NCBI GenBank assembly: GCA_001931905.2
Contig: MSJI02000103.1
Location: 7,461 to 58,125, forward strand
Reading direction: 5' to 3'
DNA length: 50,665 nt
Source of the DNA: Cladosporium sp. IMV 00045
Lineage: Eukaryota > Ascomycota > Dothideomycetes > Cladosporiales > Cladosporiaceae
Below the pieces are notes generated by a model, which worked only from the letters and a program-made list of their open reading frames with translations, had not been told where the DNA came from and searched no databases. The stretch's first letter is position 1. The number at the start of each line of letters is the position of its first letter. A program made the position numbers and the translations under genes. Positions 1 through 10,640 of this stretch are shown piece by piece.

Positions 1-111
1 AAAAAAAAAAGAAATTAAAAAGGCAATCACTGTTCAAAATATCACTTGTTACATTCAATCCCAGTCCCGCGCACAGCATCGCAAACAAATCCGTCCGTTT
101 TCACTTACCTA

Positions 112-2995
112 TCATTCCCAAACATCCACCCCACCCCTCCCATCAGCAACAGCAACAACCCTCCCTTCAATCTCCAACGGACTCCCCTCGAAAACAACCC
201 ATTCTTCCCTTCCCCTGCCGCCCTCATCATCATCCAACCCCAACATCTCCAGAATCCTCCCACCCACCAAACCCAGCGCCTCCCCCTCCCCAATCCTCCC
301 CCCGCCATTCACCCTCGCCATCCCAGCGTACAGGTACAAATCCCTCACCTGCCAATCCTCCGCGGCGCCGAGCGCGAACCGCACCCCCGCCTCGTGCAGC
401 GCATCGACCGCCGTGGAGCGCGTGATCGGCGCGCCGGGCAGGCTGCGGCGCTGGTCCCAGGTCTGGGCGTAGGGGTAGGGAGGGGAGAGAAGCACGCTGG
501 TGTTTGAGGCTGCGAGCTGAGGCGCGAGGAGGTGCGATTCGCTGGCGCCGAGGAGGAGGAGGCGGAGAGGGGTTGCGTCTGGTGTGAGAGTTTCGAGGTG
601 CGATTTGAGCCGGAGCAGGCTGGCGATCGTGTCGGCTTTGTGGACTGTTATTGCTAGGGGGAGGGAGCCTGTGACGACGGTGTGGAGGGCGTGGGATTCG
701 GGGTCGGGTGGGAGGTTGGTGGCGTTGTGGGTGAGGGCTTTTTCTAGTTTGGTTTGCAGGGCGGCGATGAGGCTGGAGATGGAGGGGTGGTTGTCGTCTC
801 TTGCGTCGAGGGTGAGGGTGTAGTGGAGGGCGACTTGGTCTTTGAACACGGCGCCTTTCTCCAAAGCGTGCTTTGCGTGCACGCGGAAACCGACGCTGAT
901 GCCTTTGTGGCCGCCGCCGGCGGTGAATGCTGGCGCGGAAATCGCTCTCGTCACGCCGTGGGCGTAGGCCGCTGAGAGGGATTTGCTATCGAGAGAGAGA
1001 CCGTCGATGGCGGCGCTGAAGCTGTTGGCGTTGTTGTCGCCGTCGTTGGTGACTTCCTCGGCGGAGATTTCTTCCACGCCTAAAAAGGATCCAAAGGCCG
1101 TGGCGGGCGGTACGAAGTGGCCGTTGGAGAGGTGGATGGTTTTCGCGTTCGATAGGGCGGTGATGGCGTCTTTACACGTGCCGACGCAATCGATCTTGCT
1201 GTTCTTCACGACGACGTTGGTTGGCTTTTGATGTTGCGTCTCAGCCATGCCTGGGAGTAGCATCTTCGAAACGCCCGTGAACACTACGTTCTCGAATTCC
1301 TTGCTTGATCCAGTGGATGGTTGAGCTATCACATTCTGATCAATTGGCTGCGCATCAGGCTTCTTGAGCTCAAAGGGATCCTTGAACTGCGGCGTGCCAT
1401 CGATCCACACCTGCACAGGCGTAGCTCCGACACTGAGAGGATCGGAATCCCACAGAGCGATATCAGCGTCGAAGCCCTCCTTGATATTACCTATTCGGTT
1501 TCCCAAACCGAGCAGTTCCGCAGACGCGCTGGTGACACCGGCGAGGGCTACGTGGTAAGGCAAGCCGTACTTGTATGCCTTGGCTGCTTCGAAAACCACG
1601 TGTTGTGCGTTCAGCACCGGGTTGTCGGAAACGTACACTGGCGTGATCCCGTTCTCGTGAAGAATCTTGCCGGCTTGCTCTGAGCCAATGTACGATTCGA
1701 CTTTGTAGTACATATTGTCCGCGAACAAGGCAGCAGCCGGTGGTCGGCCGCCGTAATTCCGTTTCAAAATCTCGGGAACGAGGTACGCCTGGTGAGCGTG
1801 ATGGAAAGCTCTCACCGGAAACTTGAACTCGTTCGTGTGGCGGATGAAAGCTTCCAGGTCGGCCACGGTGTAACAGTGAGTGTTCACATGCACCTGGCCA
1901 CGAAGGACCGCACCCAAGCTCTCCCATTTCAGGTCCTGAGGGAGGTAGCTCTGCATCCGTTCAGCGCCCACTTGGTCAGCGGCTGCGCACCAGTCGTCTT
2001 GCGCCTGGACGAGGTCCCGGGCTTGGTCGAATGCGTGTCTGAACTCCCACGCCTCGCCCATGCGTGATACTGGACCACTCCTGCCCACGTGACCATAGAC
2101 TGCCTTTGAATTTTCGCCGCAGGCCATCTTCATATGCCTCCACGTGCGGTCCGGATCGGCCAACATATCTTCTACACTAAGCTCGGAGCGACCATCTTCT
2201 TGTCCGACAGCATGCTTAATAACAAAAGCTTCACCACCGATATTCTGCGAGTGAAGTCAGCGCCCAGAGCCCATTCAAAAAAGGGTCCCAAACCTCACTT
2301 AGGCAACCTACATTCCCACTCCCCGGCAAAACCAGCGAAGTCGTAACACCCCCCGACTTAATAACCTTTATCTGCGGATCCAGCGGATCGATAGCATCGA
2401 GCGAGCGCACGTAAGGCGTGGTATCCGAGCTCATCTCGTTATCGTCCGTCCCGCCCCGCGTCTCCGGCAGCGGCGAGTCGCCAGCGTGCGAGTGCATGTC
2501 TACAATACCCGCCGTGAGCATCCTGCCGGAGCCATCGCGAACGACGCAAGCGGCGGGTAAGTCAGCGTCGGGAATCCGCTCCGCCACGCGTGAGATCAGG
2601 CCGAACTCTAGTAGCACGTCGCCTCGCTGCCAGGTGTATTCGCCGTCCACGGGCTCGCCGGTCCAGAGGGTCGTGTTCCGGATGAGAGTGGCGTTGCCGC
2701 CGTTCCAGCGTGCGTTGCGGGAGCGCAGACCTTGAGAGCCGGGGTCTTGTGGTTTGCGGCGTAGACGGGTGCATTGTTTGTAGTCGGAGTGGAGGTTTTC
2801 GACGGAGAGGGCTTTGGTTGTGCTGCTATCGACGCGGGTGTAGAGGGGTTTGGGGTGGAAGTGCAGGTAGATGGCATATCTTGCGAGGGCGAAGATGATG
2901 CATTTTAAGATTTGACGGTGTTTTCTCTTTTGTCTGCGCCGGTGTAAAGTCTGGTTATCAAAGGGTGTATAGTGAGGTAGGTCTTCCTTCTCCAT
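112..2995 (-). CDS. membrane-anchored amidohydrolase-family protein (imidazolonepropionase-like / 'CE9')
   Basis: Two exons, 2995-2312 and 2244-112, with a 67-nt GT-AG intron (2245-2311) join in phase 0 to give 938 aa. A hydrophobic segment near residues 30-46, preceded by a very basic stretch, suggests a type II membrane anchor. The metal-binding HxH motif of the amidohydrolase superfamily is seen as MHSH (H168, H170). It is followed by a conserved SGGVTTSLVLPGSGN segment that the intron interrupts. Further His-rich motifs (HVNTHCYT; RAFHHAHQAYL) and a C-terminal GFDADIALWDSDPL segment, typical of the beta-sandwich return in these enzymes, are in exon 2. Family knowledge: metal-dependent hydrolysis of amide or related bonds. 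Fungal relatives are often labelled carbohydrate esterase family 9, but the substrate is not known. The 3' third is strikingly G-rich on the coding strand and probably less conserved. Confidence 0.85.
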
Positions 2996-3734
2996 TTTGG
3001 GTTAAGATGGTATCGTCGTGAGATGAAGTCGTGTCACGGGAGTCTGGCGTATCGTGCAACTCTCTGGGTCCATCGAGAACCTGAAGTAGCCTCTCTTAAG
3101 CTAAGAGTTGGAAGATGGGTTGCTTAGCTACGGTCCTGACGATGATAGCTCGAACGTGAATGAAACATTGACGTGATAGTTGATAGCATCGCCACGCTAT
3201 CCCACAAGCGGAAGGAAGATCAGCCCTCAACTCCATCTCGACATCGATCGAGTAACGTACCTGGCCTGACACCAAAACAAGAAACCCTCAACTGTACAAA
3301 CATTTCCATACCAAAAGAAGTGGGGTCAATTCCAACGACATATCGTACAAAAATATTTCTACACATCGCCAAATCCCCAAAGACTTTTCTTCTTCCACCT
3401 GTGATGATGAGTCGAGATCTAACTCTAAAGCCATCCAATTGGCTCGAAAGCAAAAAAGATAAAAACAAGAAAAAAACCAAGAGCGCCGACGCTTTGGTAT
3501 TGAATAATGGAAAACTCAACAACAATGCATGCATGTATGCATGAAAACTCCAGGCCCTGCTTTGCGAGCCCAGACCAGCCCGCCTGCACTGCACAAATCG
3601 TACACAGAAAGAGAAGAGGCTTTTGTTACCTCCCGGTCCACTTTAGACCCCCACCCCTTTCTATAATCTTGCGTGCATCATGAAAAAAATCACATCATCC
3701 CATCCCATTCTCGAAAGAGACATGCACCTTCTTC
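2996..3734. other. intergenic: amidohydrolase promoter and clu1 3' region
   Basis: 739 bp between the start of the amidohydrolase gene and the stop codon of clu1, both on the minus strand. The right part (about 3280-3734) is A-rich on the plus strand and probably holds the clu1 3' UTR. I saw no gene or clear motif. Confidence 0.6.
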
Positions 3735-6700
3735 TTAAGCCTTCTGCTGCTGCCTCTTCTTAGGGTTTGCAGTCTTCTTCTTAGGCGTCTGCTGCTTGCT
3801 CGAGCTTTCGCCGTTGATGTACTTGAGGAGCTCGTCCATGCTCTTCTGGTCCGTCTGGCCGGTCGCCTGCTGCAGGGCCTCGGGCATCTTGGGCACGCTG
3901 GCGCCGACGGGGGGCTGCGGGCGGGTGCCCATGACGGTCCTGGAAGCGCCGGGGCGGCCGCCGTTGCGCAGCAGGATGCGGCGGTTGGTGAGGAGCTGCT
4001 GGGCCTGCTTTGCCTGGCTGACGGCGGAGTGCGTCAGGGTCTCGAGCCAGGTCTCGGCTTCCTTCGTGTTCTGGTTGTCGGCGCCGAGCTCGGCCTTGAA
4101 GATGTTGTAGGACTCGCGCATCTTGGTGACGGCGGTCTTGCTGTCGTGGTCGAGAGCGAGGGCCTGGGCGAGCTGGAAGAGGAGGGTGGCGGTGTTGATG
4201 CTCTGCTTGCCGGCGACCTCCTCGCAGATGGCGAGGGAAGCCTCGAACCACACGCGGGAGTCGTGGAAGTGCTTGAGAGTCTGCAGCATGACGGCCGCGT
4301 TGTTGATGGTGGTCATGGAGTCGGGGTGCTTGATACCGTAGACAACCTTCCACAGGTCGAGGGCGTGGCGAACAAGCGCAAGCGCATTCCTGGTGTTACC
4401 AGTGGCGTGCTCGAAGAGGGAAAGGTTGAGGTAAGCAAGGATGGTCTCGGTAGAGTCAACACCAAGAGTGCGCTCGGAGACAATGACAGCCTTCTTCGCA
4501 AGCTCGACCGCACCGGCCTTCTCGTCCAAGCTGTAGTAGATGGTCGAGAGGGCGTAGTAGACACGGGCAACCTCGGGGTGCAGGATGCCATAGATCTGCT
4601 CGTGAAGGCTCAAGCTCTCAAGCAGAAGCTCCAGACCGAGGTCCTTCTGGTCCTGCTGGATGCTCATGCGGCCAGCGTCCAGAGCCTCCTCGGCAAGGAC
4701 ACTACGCGGCGAAGCCTCTTTGACGATCGGGACGGAGTTGAAGACGTTGTCAGGGTGGAAAGTCACAGCCTGAGCGGGCGCCGCGGCGACCTCGGGACGG
4801 GCAGGCGAAGCGGCAGTCCTCTTCTTGTTCTTCTTCTTGTTGCCACCCTCAGTGCCGTTGGTCTGGGGCACCTTGAGGGAGTCAGAGGAAGGCTTCTTCT
4901 CAAGATCGGCCTGCTGAGCGGAGGCGTCCTTGGAGAAGGTGTAGTCCTTAGCTTCGAGCTGGAGACCAAGCTTGAGGGAGACCTCGCGGAGCATCTGGAG
5001 CTGCTTGCCAGATTGGACGACCTCGCCCTCGACGGTGTGCCTGTAACGCAGGGCGACCTGGCGGGCAATCTCATCCTTCAAGGTCTGTGGAGTAATCTTC
5101 TCGACGCTGAAGTCAGTCTCAGGGTAGATCTTCTTGAGCTCCTGGTCAAACTCGGCCTTGGGCTCAGCGTTGTACTCAGCGCCAAGCAAGCAGTTGAGGA
5201 GGTGAGCAACGCAGCTCTGGGAGAAGGCAGGGGGAAGATCGCGCAGCTGCTTGTTGGCAATGTGCTTGAATGCTCTGCTGACCATCTCCTGAACGCAAAG
5301 CTGCTTGAGAGCCTGCATCCTGTTGTCCTCCTTCTCGCCGCTCAAGCGAGCAATCTCGCCCAGGTAGCGAATGTTGATACCACGCTTGTGCAGAGAGCTG
5401 GTAAGGCTGGAGCCATCCATGGGGAAGCCAGTCTCGCCCTCCTGAAGGTCGCGGAGGAAGCGAGGGATGACATCCGATCTGAGGTACTCGCCAACGGTGC
5501 GCACATCGGCCTCGTCCTGCTGGTAGGCTGCCTTCTCCTCCTCGGTCTGAGGGATTTGACCAGAGAAGACGTCAGGGTTGAGAGTGAAAGAGAAGCCAGA
5601 GACATCGACAGACTCCTGCTGCTTAGGCTGCTCCTCGCCATCCTTGGCCTCACCATCCTTCTTCTCCTCAGGCTCCTCGGCCTTCTTGGCCTCACGCTTT
5701 TCCTCGAGCTTCTTGGCAATGTACTCCCTCAGCTTGGTGATGCGGTAAGAGTCGACCAGCTCCGGACGGAGGACAGTCATGCGGTGAGGGTAACGCTTGT
5801 CCTCGGACTCACCATCGCCGCGGTGCTGCTCGAGCCAGGCAATATCAAGAGGGGTGACGCGGTAGAGGTCCAGGACGTACTTCCTGCCGTCAGTACCGAG
5901 AAGACCCTTGGTCTCGACGGAGGCCTCGAGATCGTGCCTCACGCCCTCCTTGTCCCACACAGCGTGCTTCTTGACACGCATGTTCTTGCTGAGCTCGCTG
6001 AAAGGCTTGATGAAACCCTCGTGCTCAGCAATGACGTCCTTGCCCTCAACTCCGCCGTAGTCAATCTGGTTCTCACCAGGGTCGCGCTGCTTGAAGATAC
6101 CCGGGACAATGCTCTGACCGACAATACGCTTGCCGAGGTAGTCGACAACGACGGTGCCAGGAGTGCAGAGCCCGTCAATGTCCATCTGGTTGACGTTCTT
6201 CACACCTTGGACATCCTTGCCAACAGCCACGCGGGCAGCCTCGTCACCGCCATCGGTGGTGAAAGTACCCGCACCGTCTGCGCCGAACGAGTAGAAGACG
6301 TTGTTGTACACGAAGATCTGAGCGTCCCTCTCCTCGGTCGGGTTGAGAGGCTGCACCTCGCCGCGGGCGACCAGGCACGCGCCACGCACAGCGGCCTCGT
6401 TGTACTCGGCGAAGAGCTTGCTCGTGAGCCTCTCCCTGAACACACGGTCCTGAACACTCTCCTTCGGGAGCTCGCGGGTCGATTGGAACTCCTCGTTCCA
6501 GTCACGAAGGGTCTCCATGTTGTCAGCGCCAGACAAAAGGAGGGCCTCCTGCGAGCGGGCCAGATCCGGCTGGTGCTGCTGCAGAGAAGAGGCCGAGACG
6601 AGCCATGGGGCCGCGGGGATGCTGTTGGAGAGCTGGTAGGAAGCCAGAGGGTCGCGCTGGCCGTTGTACTCCTGCAGGCTGGAGAAAGAAGCGTCGAATG

Positions 6701-7681
6701 AGGGCGAGATCTGGGCGATAAGGGAGATGAGCGAGTGAGCAGAGTACGCCTTGGGGTTGGTTCTAGGCGCAGGGTCGAACTTCTGGTTGGTGGAACGGTT
6801 GACGTAGAAGCCAGAGACGGAGGAGGTGACGGGGAATTGCTCGCCCTCGTTGGTGGTGACCTGAAGGTAGAGCAGATGACCGCGGTTCCTCAGGTGGTAG
6901 GGCGGCGGGTTCCAAGGGGAAAGCGACAGGCTCTTAACAGTCTTAGGCGCAGGGTCTCTAGGCTTCGCGAGCATGGCAGAAATGGGACCAGGAGCATCGA
7001 GGTCGTATCCGGTCACCGGGTTGGTCTCCTCCTTTTGGTCCTTGCTGTCGGTGATTTCCACACCATCGCACAGACTGGTGCCAGCATCGATGCCGACGAC
7101 AAGATCGGTCCTGTCACCAGCAGCACCGATCAATTCCCTCACGCGAACAATGTGCATGCGTGCCTGAGCCTCGGTGTAGGGGTCCTCGACCAAAGTGCAG
7201 ACAGGGTCCTCGGTGATTTCTGGGACCTCGGACAGCTCGACAAAGTCATTGATGCGCTGGCCCTTGTGCTCGAGGTGGAAGCACGAGTATTGGAAGGTGT
7301 GAGGCTGGTCGACGATGGATTGCCTGATGTCCTGAACCTGCTCTTGTGTTGAGACCATCAATTGTGTCTGACCCGGGGCGTGCGGGAGCTTGATGGTGAG
7401 ATGGAAGACGCTTTCAGGGCCCTGAGGAATATCCTCAGCCTCAGCCTCGCCGTCAGCCTTTGCAACAGTGCCGTCTGCTACATCGCCGTTGGTCGCGTGC
7501 TCGGGGTTGTCGGATTTCGGGTTTTGGTTGGAAGACTCTCCAGCTGCAATGGAATAGCATCAGCGGGCTGCTCTAATGTGTTGAGGCAATGCTTTTGTAT
7601 AGATGTCTCACATCATCAATTGATAATGATAGACTGTTCTGATTACTCACCCTTGTTGGAAACGTCATTGGGGCCGGCCAT
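3735..7681 (-). CDS. clu1: Clustered mitochondria protein Clu1/TIF31
   Basis: A 31-nt first coding exon (7681-7651) and one long exon (7543-3735) are joined over a 107-nt intron (donor GTGAGT, acceptor TTGCAG). The spliced protein is 1279 aa, close to the usual length of the fungal family. Order of parts: acidic N-terminus; ubiquitin-like CLU-N region (about 60-140); CLU domain (about 350-600, with WNEEFQSTRELP and VVVDYLGKRIVGQSIVPG); the eIF3 p135/TIF31 middle part; a low-complexity Lys/Ser/Pro linker; TPR repeats (about 960-1150, with HPEVARVYYALS and HPDSMTTINNAAV); and a Lys-rich tail. Family knowledge: a cytosolic protein that binds mRNAs for mitochondrial proteins, keeps mitochondria dispersed and co-purifies with eIF3. 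The first ATG has a good context. Without the short exon the frame upstream of 7361 has no ATG start. Confidence 0.96.
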
Positions 7682-7844
7682 TTTGAATGAAATCGTCAAC
7701 GATGCCAGGCGCAATGCAAGGAAAGCAGAGATCGGGGTATGTGAAAGGCGCGGGGAAGAAGGAAGGAAGGGAACAAAACAAGCGCTGAGAGACAAGTCTC
7801 GTCTAATATAATACAAGCGACGACGTACTGTACAGAGAGGGGGA

Positions 7845-7870
7845 GGTGATGGTGGTGGTGATGATGATGG
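7845..7870. repeat. GGT/GAT trinucleotide microsatellite
   Basis: An imperfect run of GGT and GAT triplets in the presumed clu1 5' UTR or promoter. Confidence 0.8.
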
Positions 7871-8281
7871 AGAAGGAAGACGACCGACAGTCTGCAGGGA
7901 GAGACGCAGCAGTAACAAAATCAAACAAACTTTCTACCATCCCTACGCGCTATGACAGGTGACCACCGAAAGCCATACCCGGCTTCCGCCGAATCGCCGC
8001 TCTCTCTCCATGGCCCAAGAAGTCAAAACCCTCCCAGACTCTCTGCCGAGTCTGCTTTCCCTTGCTCCGCGGGTGGGAAAAGGCGGAGACGGACGGGTCC
8101 ATTTATTTATTGATTAATGATTGACTGACCGACGACTTGCGGCATGCTTGGCCTGACACCGAGAGACTCGTGCGTGGGGATGCTGACCATTGCTCCGTAG
8201 CCTTGTAATCCATTGAGAATTGACCGAACAATTGATGGACCGTCGGAGTCGAAGACAGACCGGAAAGTTAACAATCACTCG

Positions 8282-8297
8282 TTGATTGATTGATTGA
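8282..8297. repeat. (TTGA)4 microsatellite
   Basis: Four perfect TTGA units, with related TTGA/TTAA words just before and after, in the clu1/ATPase intergenic region. Confidence 0.85.
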
Positions 8298-8624
8298 TGA
8301 ATTACTTAATCCATCACCAGCGATCGTCACCCTCTCGGCTGTCCACCGGAAGGAAGCCACACTTCTGGGCCAAGCCGCGATTCTCTCGACGTTTCACTCC
8401 TCGCCGTCTCGTCTCCTATACAAGCAAGCAACCAGGTATCGTGATCCATTTCCCTTTTCGTTCTTCCACCAATTCCCTATTTCATTTTTCCATTTGGGTC
8501 TCTTTCCTGTGTCTCCGGGGTGTCATCGAGTCTGGGGTGAATTAGGAGACGCTCGTGGGAGGAAAACGCGTGCCATGTTTTGAAAGGCTACACTTTTGTA
8601 CACCAAAGGAGACAATAGGCAATA

Positions 8625-10394
8625 ATGCCTCCCTTACGTTCATTAAAGCTCCTCTCCGCCGCCGCAGGTCAGCACGCGGCGAGACAGCAAAATTGTTCTC
8701 ACATTCTGAAATGCTCGATCCGGGCACCCTCAGCTGCCGCCATCCGCGATGGTACTCCAGCTGCCGTTTCACAAAAGCGCTTTGCCTCCGTCCAACAACC
8801 CCCCGGACCTAACCTTCCTGGCCCACCGGACGATCCAAACGAAGATGACCCCAGGGACAAGTCGAATTCGGACGAAAACTCATGGCGCTCCACGGCTCAC
8901 AAGATGGCCGAGTCCGCCCTCACCACCGCAGCATCAGTCGCTATCCTCGGCATGGTAGGCTATGGCTACACGCGCTACTACAAATACATGGTCCTGGAGA
9001 AAATGGAAGGTGCTTTCCGACCCGGCGACCCCGTGCTGGACCTGGCCGCCGCATCGAAACAGGGATCCGCCACCGGATACGCCTACTGCGACGATGACGA
9101 CGATGAGCGAAGCAGAGAGCACTGGGTCCTCCGCGCGGAGCAGGGCGAAATCGACGACATCGTCAACGGCAAATCCAAGGGCCAGTACCACCTGCTCGTG
9201 GGCGAAAAGGGCACGGGCAAATCCAGCATGCTGATCGACGCCATGGCCAAAATCGACGGCGAGGGCGTGGCCATGTTCGAAGCGCACGCGGACCCGGAAA
9301 TCTTTCGCATCCGCCTGGGCAAGGCCCTCGACTTCGAATTCCACGAGGACAACATCGGCTCGCTCTTCTCCATCCGCGGACCGCGAGACGCTAGCGCCCT
9401 CCTCGACATCGAACGCGCCTTCAACAAGATGGAGAAAATCGCACTTCGACGCCGCGAGCGCGTCGGCCGGCCCCTGATCCTCATCGTCAACTCCATGCAC
9501 CTGCTGCGCAACAACGAGCAAGGCCAGGACCTGCTGGAGCTCCTGCAGCAGCGCTCCGAGCAGTGGGCGGCCAGCAACCTGGTGACGGTGATCTTCAACA
9601 GCGACGACTACTGGGTGTACGAGCGGCTGAAGCGGTACGCGACGCGCATGCACGTCATGCCCATCATGGACCTGAGCAAGGCGCGGGCGATGCAAGCCCT
9701 CAAAAACTACCGCGTGCGCTACCGCAACGACGACCCCAGCCCCTCCGTCCTCGAGCAGGTCTACGACAAAGTCGGCGGCCGCATCAGCTACCTCAGCCGC
9801 GTGGCGAAATCGCGCGACATGCTCGCGACGTGCGACGAGATCTGCCGCCTGGAGAAGACGTGGTTCCTCAACCAGTGCTGGATCCTCGGCGCGGAGATGG
9901 ACGACGACGTCATGGACCAGCAGAAGTACGCATCCGCAGCAATGGTACTGGCGAAAGCCCTCGTGGACCGCGAGAAAGAAATGGAAGCCGTCTACCACGT
10001 GGAGCACGGGCACATCCTCCCTCAAATCCCCCTGCACGAGGCGCGCTACATCATGACGCGCGCGGATTTCATCCAGGAGTACGACGCCATCAACATCTTC
10101 ACGATCGACACCAAAGCGCGCGTGCGCGCCGACTCGGTGCCGATGATGAACGCTTTCCGCGAAATCTGCGCCGAGGAGGGCTTCGAGGAGCACCTGGAGG
10201 CGACGCTGGATCGCATTGGCGACATCGAGTCGCTGGCTCGCACGCGCGAGTTGACCATGAAGGATCTTTGGCGGGGTGGCAAGTATACTTTCAAGACTTT
10301 GGATAATAAGGGGAGGGAGACTGGGAGTGTTACTGCGGCTGTTGCTACGGAGGAGGAGGGCGGTACGGGGGACCAGTGGACGACGAATATGTGA
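8625..10394 (+). CDS. mitochondrial inner-membrane P-loop (AAA+/Orc1-like) ATPase, uncharacterised
   Basis: Single-exon gene of 589 aa. The N-terminus is rich in Arg, Ser and Ala and lacks acidic residues, as a mitochondrial presequence would. A Pro/Asp-rich linker and one membrane segment follow (about 97-118, ALTTAASVAILGMVGYGY). The nucleotide-binding domain has a perfect Walker A motif, GEKGTGKSS (193-201, Lys199). The Walker B-like strand reads LILIVNSMHLL, with Asn289 where the acidic residue is normal. A sensor-1-like strand (TVIFNSDD) follows, then helical C-terminal parts. Known fungal relatives are annotated only as AAA or Orc1-like ATPase-domain proteins. I infer a membrane-anchored mitochondrial ATPase or scaffold of unknown function. 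An aataaata signal lies about 110 nt after the stop. Codon use turns G-rich in the last 130 bases. Confidence 0.8.
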   Translation: MPPLRSLKLLSAAAGQHAARQQNCSHILKCSIRAPSAAAIRDGTPAAVSQKRFASVQQPPGPNLPGPPDDPNEDDPRDKSNSDENSWRSTAHKMAESALTTAASVAILGMVGYGYTRYYKYMVLEKMEGAFRPGDPVLDLAAASKQGSATGYAYCDDDDDERSREHWVLRAEQGEIDDIVNGKSKGQYHLLVGEKGTGKSSMLIDAMAKIDGEGVAMFEAHADPEIFRIRLGKALDFEFHEDNIGSLFSIRGPRDASALLDIERAFNKMEKIALRRRERVGRPLILIVNSMHLLRNNEQGQDLLELLQQRSEQWAASNLVTVIFNSDDYWVYERLKRYATRMHVMPIMDLSKARAMQALKNYRVRYRNDDPSPSVLEQVYDKVGGRISYLSRVAKSRDMLATCDEICRLEKTWFLNQCWILGAEMDDDVMDQQKYASAAMVLAKALVDREKEMEAVYHVEHGHILPQIPLHEARYIMTRADFIQEYDAINIFTIDTKARVRADSVPMMNAFREICAEEGFEEHLEATLDRIGDIESLARTRELTMKDLWRGGKYTFKTLDNKGRETGSVTAAVATEEEGGTGDQWTTNM

Positions 10395-10640
10395 GGGGTG
10401 AGGATGGATCGGATGGGGCAGGGCTGTAAGATCAGACGGATTTTTCTTTCCCTAGATGGAAATGCCCTTTCGAATGTTCGTATTGCAGTGTATTAATGAT
10501 ACAATAAATAAACCGGACGGACCATTTCAGCCTGAGAACACAATCGCCTCTTGGAAAACCTATGCAATCATCTAAACGCCACGCCACCCAATGTTGATCC
10601 CTTGACGCCTATCAAAACAGATAAATCCAAAGTAACTTCC

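Larger units (their letters stand above)
7682..8624. promoter_or_regulatory. divergent promoter region, clu1 / mitochondrial ATPase
   Basis: 943 bp separate the start codons of clu1 (-) and the mitochondrial ATPase gene (+), so both promoters must lie here. It holds a GGT/GAT microsatellite (7845-7870), four TTGA tetramers (8282-8297) and pyrimidine-rich stretches close to the ATPase start. Both flanking genes serve mitochondria, so co-regulation is possible, but I can name no factor site. Confidence 0.5.

Noticed and set aside
93..111. Perfect GTAAGT donor just after the amidohydrolase stop codon (minus strand)
   Set aside because: It lies after the TGA stop, so it cannot extend the protein. 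It may mark a 3' UTR intron but there is no evidence for its use.
4029..6701. 890-codon open frame on the plus strand opposite clu1
   Set aside because: It has no start in good context, an extreme Leu/Val/Glu bias and no motifs. It is the mirror of C/G-ending codon use in clu1, whose conserved protein lies on the other strand.
8934..10193. 419-codon frame antisense to the mitochondrial ATPase
   Set aside because: Composition (Val, His, Asp, Arg runs) is that of a reverse-complement shadow; the plus-strand gene has clear motifs.
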